Source: Leclercia sp. LSNIH1 (GTDB taxonomy: Bacteria; Pseudomonadota; Gammaproteobacteria; Enterobacterales; Enterobacteriaceae). From it: a stretch of 64,000 nucleotides of DNA. A program made the translations under genes and the position numbers. The notes beneath the pieces were generated by a model. The model searched no databases and was not told the DNA's origin. It was given only the letters and a program-made list of their open reading frames with translations. This document shows, piece after piece, positions 58,030 through 64,000 of this stretch; position 1 is the stretch's first letter, and each line of letters opens with the position of its first letter. The DNA lies in contig NZ_CP026167.1 in NCBI RefSeq assembly GCF_002902985.1, positions 3,658,001-3,722,000 of the forward strand, written 5' to 3'.

Positions 58030-59007
58030 TTATTGCTCTGCTGAAGTGTAAAACCCCTTCCTGTATGCCGCAGGCGTCGTCGACAGCTGATTTTTGAAGT
58101 GATGACGCATCGTCGCCACGCTGCCAAACCCCACCTCCTCCGCGATACGCTCAATCGACAACTGGCTATTCTCCAGCAAATCCTGGCTGCGGCTCAGGCG
58201 GGCGTGGAGCAACCACTGGGCGGGCGTTTTGCCGGTGGTGGCGGTGAAACGGCGCAAAAAGGTACGCGGGCTCATCCCGACAAATTTTGCCAGCGACTCA
58301 ACGGTATGCGGCTCGGCAAGTCTGGCGTACAGGTAGTCGAAGAGTGCCCCAAGGCGATGGCCTTCATAGGCGACAGGCACCGCCTGCTGAATAAACTGAG
58401 CCTGGCCGCCGTCGCGATGGGGCGACACCACCAGCCGACGCGCGACGCGGTTGGCCGCCACGCTGCCATAATCCCGGCGCACCAGGTGCAGACAAAGATC
58501 GATACCCGCCGCGCTGCCTGCGGAGGTCAATACATCACCGTTATCAATATACAGCACGTCAGGTGTGACCTTGATGGCGGGATAACGCTGTTGCAGCAGG
58601 TCGGTATAACGCCAGTGGGTGGTCGCCTGCCGGTTGTCGAGTAACCCTGCGGCGGCCAGCACAAAGACTCCGGAACAGATAGAGAGGATCCTCGCCCCAC
58701 GTTGATGTGCCGCGACAAGCTGCTCGCACAGCGCGGCGGGCACCGGAACTTCGGCCCCCCGCCAGCCGGGCACGATGATCGTTCCGGCCTCACTCAGCAG
58801 CTCCAGCCCGCCATCCACCACCAACCTGAAGCCGCCCGTTGCGCGTAACTCACCCGGATCAACGCCCGCCACCGCAAAGCGATACCACTTCTCGCCCATC
58901 TCGGGGCGGGGCAGCGCGAAAATTTCGACGGCAATACCGAATTCAAAGGTACAGAGGCCGTCATAGGCCAGTACAACCACCAGAGGATTATTCATCACCA
59001 CACTCAA
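58030..59007 (-). CDS. ftrA: GlxA/FtrA-type AraC-family transcriptional regulator
   Basis: A 325-residue regulator combining a DJ-1/PfpI-like (GATase1) N-terminal domain and a C-terminal AraC helix-turn-helix. The N-domain has a nucleophile-elbow-type cysteine in ILSICSGVFVLAAAGLLDNRQATTHW near residue 110; such domains usually serve as sensors rather than enzymes. The HTH region (about 220-320) includes GMSPRTFLRRFTATTGKTPAQWLLHARLSRSQDLLE. Divergent from a rhodanese gene across about 96 bp, which suggests it controls that gene, as in the ftrA loci of other enterics. The effector is unknown. Confidence 0.85.
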   Translation of the reverse strand: MSVVMNNPLVVVLAYDGLCTFEFGIAVEIFALPRPEMGEKWYRFAVAGVDPGELRATGGFRLVVDGGLELLSEAGTIIVPGWRGAEVPVPAALCEQLVAAHQRGARILSICSGVFVLAAAGLLDNRQATTHWRYTDLLQQRYPAIKVTPDVLYIDNGDVLTSAGSAAGIDLCLHLVRRDYGSVAANRVARRLVVSPHRDGGQAQFIQQAVPVAYEGHRLGALFDYLYARLAEPHTVESLAKFVGMSPRTFLRRFTATTGKTPAQWLLHARLSRSQDLLENSQLSIERIAEEVGFGSVATMRHHFKNQLSTTPAAYRKGFYTSAEQ

Positions 59008-59103
59008 TGGGTTTTGTCATGATCTTGATGTTATCTGGCATTTCTGCCAGCTGTCAAAGCCGCGTCTCCGCCGTAGAGTAAAGGCTCATTCCTGGAGGTG
59101 TTT

Positions 59104-59499
59104 ATGAGCTATGTAACTGATTATCCTGCTGCGTCGCCAGATGTCGCAGCAAACCATTTTTTACAGCGACTGAGCGTGGAAACAGACTGTGACGATGTGC
59201 ATACCGCGTTTAAAGAGGGTAATGTCGATTTTGTGTTGCTGCATGTGGTCGGTAGCCCGGAGGCATTCGCCCGCCGTCATATTCCTGGGGCGCTGCACCT
59301 GCGACATCGCGATATGACCGAGCAAAGAATGGCGGAGTGGCCCTCCGATACAGTGTTTGTGGTCTATTGCGCCGGGCCGCACTGCAACGGTGCGGATCGC
59401 GCCGCGCTGAAGCTGGCGCAGATGGGCCGCCCGGTGAAAATTATGATTGGCGGAATGACCGGCTGGGCCGACGAAGGTTTTGCTTTTAACCCCCAGTAA
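59104..59499 (+). CDS. Single-domain rhodanese-like protein
   Basis: A 131-residue cytosolic protein with one rhodanese domain. The active-site loop is YCAGPHCNGADRAALKLAQ near residue 90, with the catalytic cysteine first in CAGPHC and a second cysteine in the loop. HIPGALHLRHRD near 60 and GGMTGWADEGF at the end are family marks. It probably transfers sulfane sulfur or acts in thiol homeostasis. GGAGG lies five bases before the ATG at 59104, which is preferred to a GTG six bases upstream. Divergent from the ftrA-type regulator. Confidence 0.9.
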   Translation: MSYVTDYPAASPDVAANHFLQRLSVETDCDDVHTAFKEGNVDFVLLHVVGSPEAFARRHIPGALHLRHRDMTEQRMAEWPSDTVFVVYCAGPHCNGADRAALKLAQMGRPVKIMIGGMTGWADEGFAFNPQ

Positions 59500-59506
59500 A
59501 AGAGCC

Positions 59507-59533
59507 GCGATCCCGTCTGACCTGCGGGATCGC
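59507..59533. terminator. Hairpin between rhodanese and NCS1 permease genes
   Basis: GCGATCCCG (59507-59515) and CGGGATCGC (59525-59533) form a 9-bp perfect stem with a 9-nt loop between two convergent genes. No long T-run follows, so termination may be weak or Rho-assisted. Confidence 0.55.
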
Positions 59534-59544
59534 TGACACCTCTT

Positions 59545-60981
59545 TCACCTGCCCGACGCCGGATAGATCGTCTCTGTCGGCAGCACCCGCCGATCAAAAC
59601 GCCGCAAGCTATAATAGAGCGCTGCGGTACAGAACCAGCCAATCACCCACGAGACATCGTTGTCGGCAAACAGCCAGGTCAGCGAGCCGTGGTAGAGCGG
59701 GTTTTCAATAAACGGCAGCTGGATCAACACGCCAACAACATAGACGCTGATGGCAAACATGTTCCAGTGCCCGTAGCGACCACGGGAATCGAACAGCGCC
59801 GGAATATCTACCGCTTTACGGGAGATAATAAAGTAATCGGTCAGGCTGATGGCGCTCCACGGTACGAAAAAGGCCAACAGGAACAGCAGGAAATGGGTGA
59901 AGTGCTTCAGGAACGCCGGTTCGCTCAGCAGCGCAATCACGCACGAAAGGGCCACCATCAGTACCACAAAGGTCACACGGCTTTTCTGGTTCAGCGTCGT
60001 CTGCCGGCGAAAGCCCGAGACAATGGTGGTCAGGGACATAAAACTGCCGTAGGCGTTGAGGGTGGTAAAGGTGATTTTGCCAAAGCAGATCGCAAAGTAG
60101 ATCACCATCGCCATCGCCTCGCTTTTACCCAGTCCGACGATGTAACTCACCTCATGTCCCTTGAAGGCGCTGCCGGCGATTGCCGCGGTGATCACCCCGA
60201 GCGTCATGGACGCCTGGGTGCCCAGCACCGTACCGCTGAAGACGGAGAGGAAGGTCTTCACCCCTGAGACGTCGCGCGGCAGATAGCGGGAATAGTCGGA
60301 GACGTAGGGACAAAAGGCGATCTGCCATGAGGAGGAGAGCGATACCGCCAGCAGGAACATCGGCATCGAGAAGTGGTTATTCTGCATCACAGCGCCCACA
60401 TCGCTGGCGATCAGCAGAGCGATAAACAGATAGACAAACGCCAGCACCCCCACCACGCTCGCTACCTTGCCGAGCTTGTGGATCACCTTATATCCCAGCA
60501 CCGCAATCACGATAATGATCGCGCTGAACAGGATCATACCGGCCACGTTCGAGATCGACAGCAGCCTGGCCATCGCCTGTCCGGCCAGTACCGTCCCGCT
60601 GGCGGAGAAGCCGACATACATCACGCAGACCAGCGCCAGCGGGATCACCGCACCCAGCACACCAAACTGGGCGCGACTGATGATCATCTGCGGCAGACCG
60701 AGGCGCGGTCCCTGCAGGGCATGAAATGACATTACCACCGCGCCCAGCACCTGCCCCACCAGCAGGCCAATGATGGACCACACCACATCCCCGCCCAGCA
60801 CCACTGCCAGCGCCCCGGTCACAATGGCGGTGATCTGCAGATTGCCGCCAAACCACAGCGTAAACTGACTGAAGGGGTGGCCGTGCCGTTCATTATCCGG
60901 GATGTAATCGATGGATCGTGTTTCCGATATTCGCGTCCCGCCGCGCTTTGACTGCGCTTCTGAAGATGAAAAAGACGACAT
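59545..60981 (-). CDS. NCS1-family (purine/cytosine/allantoin type) permease
   Basis: Inner-membrane sodium- or proton-coupled nucleobase transporter of the NCS1 family, 478 residues with about twelve helices. Family marks include QFTLWFGGNLQITAIVTGAL near residue 39, GLPQMIISRAQFGVLGAVIPL near 95, and CPYVSDYSRYLPRDV near 220. The substrate cannot be decided: cytosine, a purine, hydantoin or thiamine precursors are all possible. It is divergent from the YdeP-family gene. No deaminase or catabolic gene lies next to it in this window. Confidence 0.85.
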   Translation of the reverse strand: MSSFSSSEAQSKRGGTRISETRSIDYIPDNERHGHPFSQFTLWFGGNLQITAIVTGALAVVLGGDVVWSIIGLLVGQVLGAVVMSFHALQGPRLGLPQMIISRAQFGVLGAVIPLALVCVMYVGFSASGTVLAGQAMARLLSISNVAGMILFSAIIIVIAVLGYKVIHKLGKVASVVGVLAFVYLFIALLIASDVGAVMQNNHFSMPMFLLAVSLSSSWQIAFCPYVSDYSRYLPRDVSGVKTFLSVFSGTVLGTQASMTLGVITAAIAGSAFKGHEVSYIVGLGKSEAMAMVIYFAICFGKITFTTLNAYGSFMSLTTIVSGFRRQTTLNQKSRVTFVVLMVALSCVIALLSEPAFLKHFTHFLLFLLAFFVPWSAISLTDYFIISRKAVDIPALFDSRGRYGHWNMFAISVYVVGVLIQLPFIENPLYHGSLTWLFADNDVSWVIGWFCTAALYYSLRRFDRRVLPTETIYPASGR

Positions 60982-61226
60982 AGTTTCCTCTCTGAGTGGA
61001 TGATTAATGCCCGTCAGAAACCCTGCTATACCTATGCAACGCTATATGACAGAACATGTATATACAACCATTGACATCCACCCACACGCATCTGATGGTG
61101 GATTTGTGAACTGAACTGTGAATAATTTGTAATTAACATGAAAACTATATGTGATTGAGATGGGTTTCGATCGACAGTCAAATCAGGCATCGCCATCACA
61201 TATACCCGCTTAAGACAGGAGTGCAG
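60982..61226. promoter_or_regulatory. Divergent promoter region, NCS1 permease and YdeP-family gene
   Basis: 245 bp, AT-rich in its middle part. Both promoters must lie here. No regulator site could be named with confidence. Confidence 0.4.
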
Positions 61227-63500
<2,274 letters not shown>

Positions 63501-63515
63501 TCTCTTCTCACGCCG

Positions 63516-63547
63516 TCACCGATCCGGTGTGTTGCCCGGATCGGTGA
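63516..63547. terminator. Strong hairpin between YdeP-family and NTF2-like genes
   Basis: TCACCGATCCGG (63516-63527) and CCGGATCGGTGA (63536-63547) pair over 12 bp around an 8-nt loop. The genes converge here. A T-run is lacking on both sides, so this is a terminator-like or mRNA-protecting hairpin. Confidence 0.55.
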
Positions 63548-63590
63548 TGCTCTCTCTGTTCAGTTTGACGCCGGTCAGCAAATAAAAAGG

Positions 63591-63998
63591 TCAGGTGGGT
63601 TCAGCATCTAACACTGACGTTCCGTAGGAATTGTCGATGGTGCACAGCCAGCGGTCATTTTCCAGACGGAATACATAGGTTGCACGCCGGGTGATCTCTG
63701 TTGTAGCGCCCTGTTCATCCGGGTAAAAAAGCTGGGATTCCATGATCACCAGCGCATCTCCTCCGCCTTCAATGATCTGGATATCGCCCTGCTTCACAAC
63801 GAGCTGATCCTGGAAATAATCAGAAATGGAAATAAAGGCGCTGCGGATATTGTCTTTACCTTTAACGATCATACCGGGCTTAACCACCAGCGCGGCGTCG
63901 TCGGCGTAGTGCTCCATCAGCGAATCAAAATCTTTGGCTAAGATCGCCCTGTCACACGCCTTAATGATATTGCGAAGCGGGTGTTCGTACATGTGCAT
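63591..63998 (-). CDS. SnoaL/YybH-like NTF2-fold protein (start near window edge)
   Basis: A 135-residue protein of the NTF2-like superfamily (DUF4440/YybH type): ACDRAILAKDFDSLMEHYADDAALVVKPG at the front and EITRRATYVFRLENDRWLCTIDNSYG at the end. No signal peptide. Function unknown; such proteins are often small-molecule binders or hydrolases of unknown substrate. Two ATGs, at 63998 and 63992, are possible and the ribosome binding site lies outside the window, so a slightly longer protein cannot be excluded. Confidence 0.82.
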   Translation of the reverse strand: MHMYEHPLRNIIKACDRAILAKDFDSLMEHYADDAALVVKPGMIVKGKDNIRSAFISISDYFQDQLVVKQGDIQIIEGGGDALVIMESQLFYPDEQGATTEITRRATYVFRLENDRWLCTIDNSYGTSVLDAEPT

Positions 63999-64000
63999 AC

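Overview
This window is chromosomal DNA of an enterobacterium. The gene order is close to the Escherichia coli oppA-adhE-hns-narGHJI-narXL-hemA-prs-ychF stretch, and most proteins are near-identical in length to their E. coli counterparts. A complete assimilatory nitrate operon (nasFED-nasCB-nasA with nasR), as described in Klebsiella, sits inside this conserved backbone. Together these suggest an Enterobacter, Lelliottia, Leclercia or Klebsiella-type member of the Enterobacteriaceae. The species cannot be fixed from this window alone. No phage, insertion sequence, integrase or CRISPR array was seen.

Layout. 1-7.7 kb: end of the oligopeptide permease operon (oppB partial, oppA), ychE, adhE with a structured leader, and tdk. 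8.2-13.4 kb: hns, galU, rssAB, ychJ and purU. 13.5-14.1 kb: two tRNA-Tyr genes with an rtT-like spacer and a REP pair. 14.1-15.5 kb: an accessory Lrp-type regulator and EamA exporter pair. 15.5-26.7 kb: respiratory nitrate reductase narGHJI, the narK transporter and the NarX/NarL two-component system, with FNR boxes ahead of narG and narK. 26.7-28.1 kb: ychO. 28.3-39.1 kb: the nas operon and nasR, inserted relative to E. coli between ychO and ychN. 39.2-41.9 kb: ychN, an accessory chemoreceptor with a flagellar sigma-28 promoter, and a small DUF1883-like protein. 41.9-57.9 kb: chaCBA, the hemA-prfA-prmC-sirB2-sirB1-kdsA operon, lolB-ispE-prs, dauA, a MerR regulator with two TipAS-like repeats, ychH and pth-ychF. 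58-64 kb: an accessory segment with an FtrA-like regulator, a rhodanese, an NCS1 permease, a YdeP-family molybdoenzyme and an NTF2-like protein.

How the genes work together. The central 24 kb is a nitrate module. NarXL sense nitrate and nitrite, NarK moves them, and NarGHJI respires nitrate without oxygen. NasFED import nitrate, while NasA and the fused NasC-NasB reduce it to ammonium for nitrogen assimilation. The nas leader shows a two-part control: a sigma-54 promoter with NtrC-like sites (nitrogen limitation) and a NasR (ANTAR) recognition hairpin followed by a terminator (nitrate-dependent antitermination).

The main points for a second look are: the in-frame nasC-nasB fusion; the readable nas control leader; the nar operon terminator lying inside the coding 3' end of the convergent EamA gene; the sigma-28-driven chemoreceptor beside the nas block; the mixed tRNA-Tyr pair; and the duplicated TipAS-like module. 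No wholly unknown multi-gene system was found.
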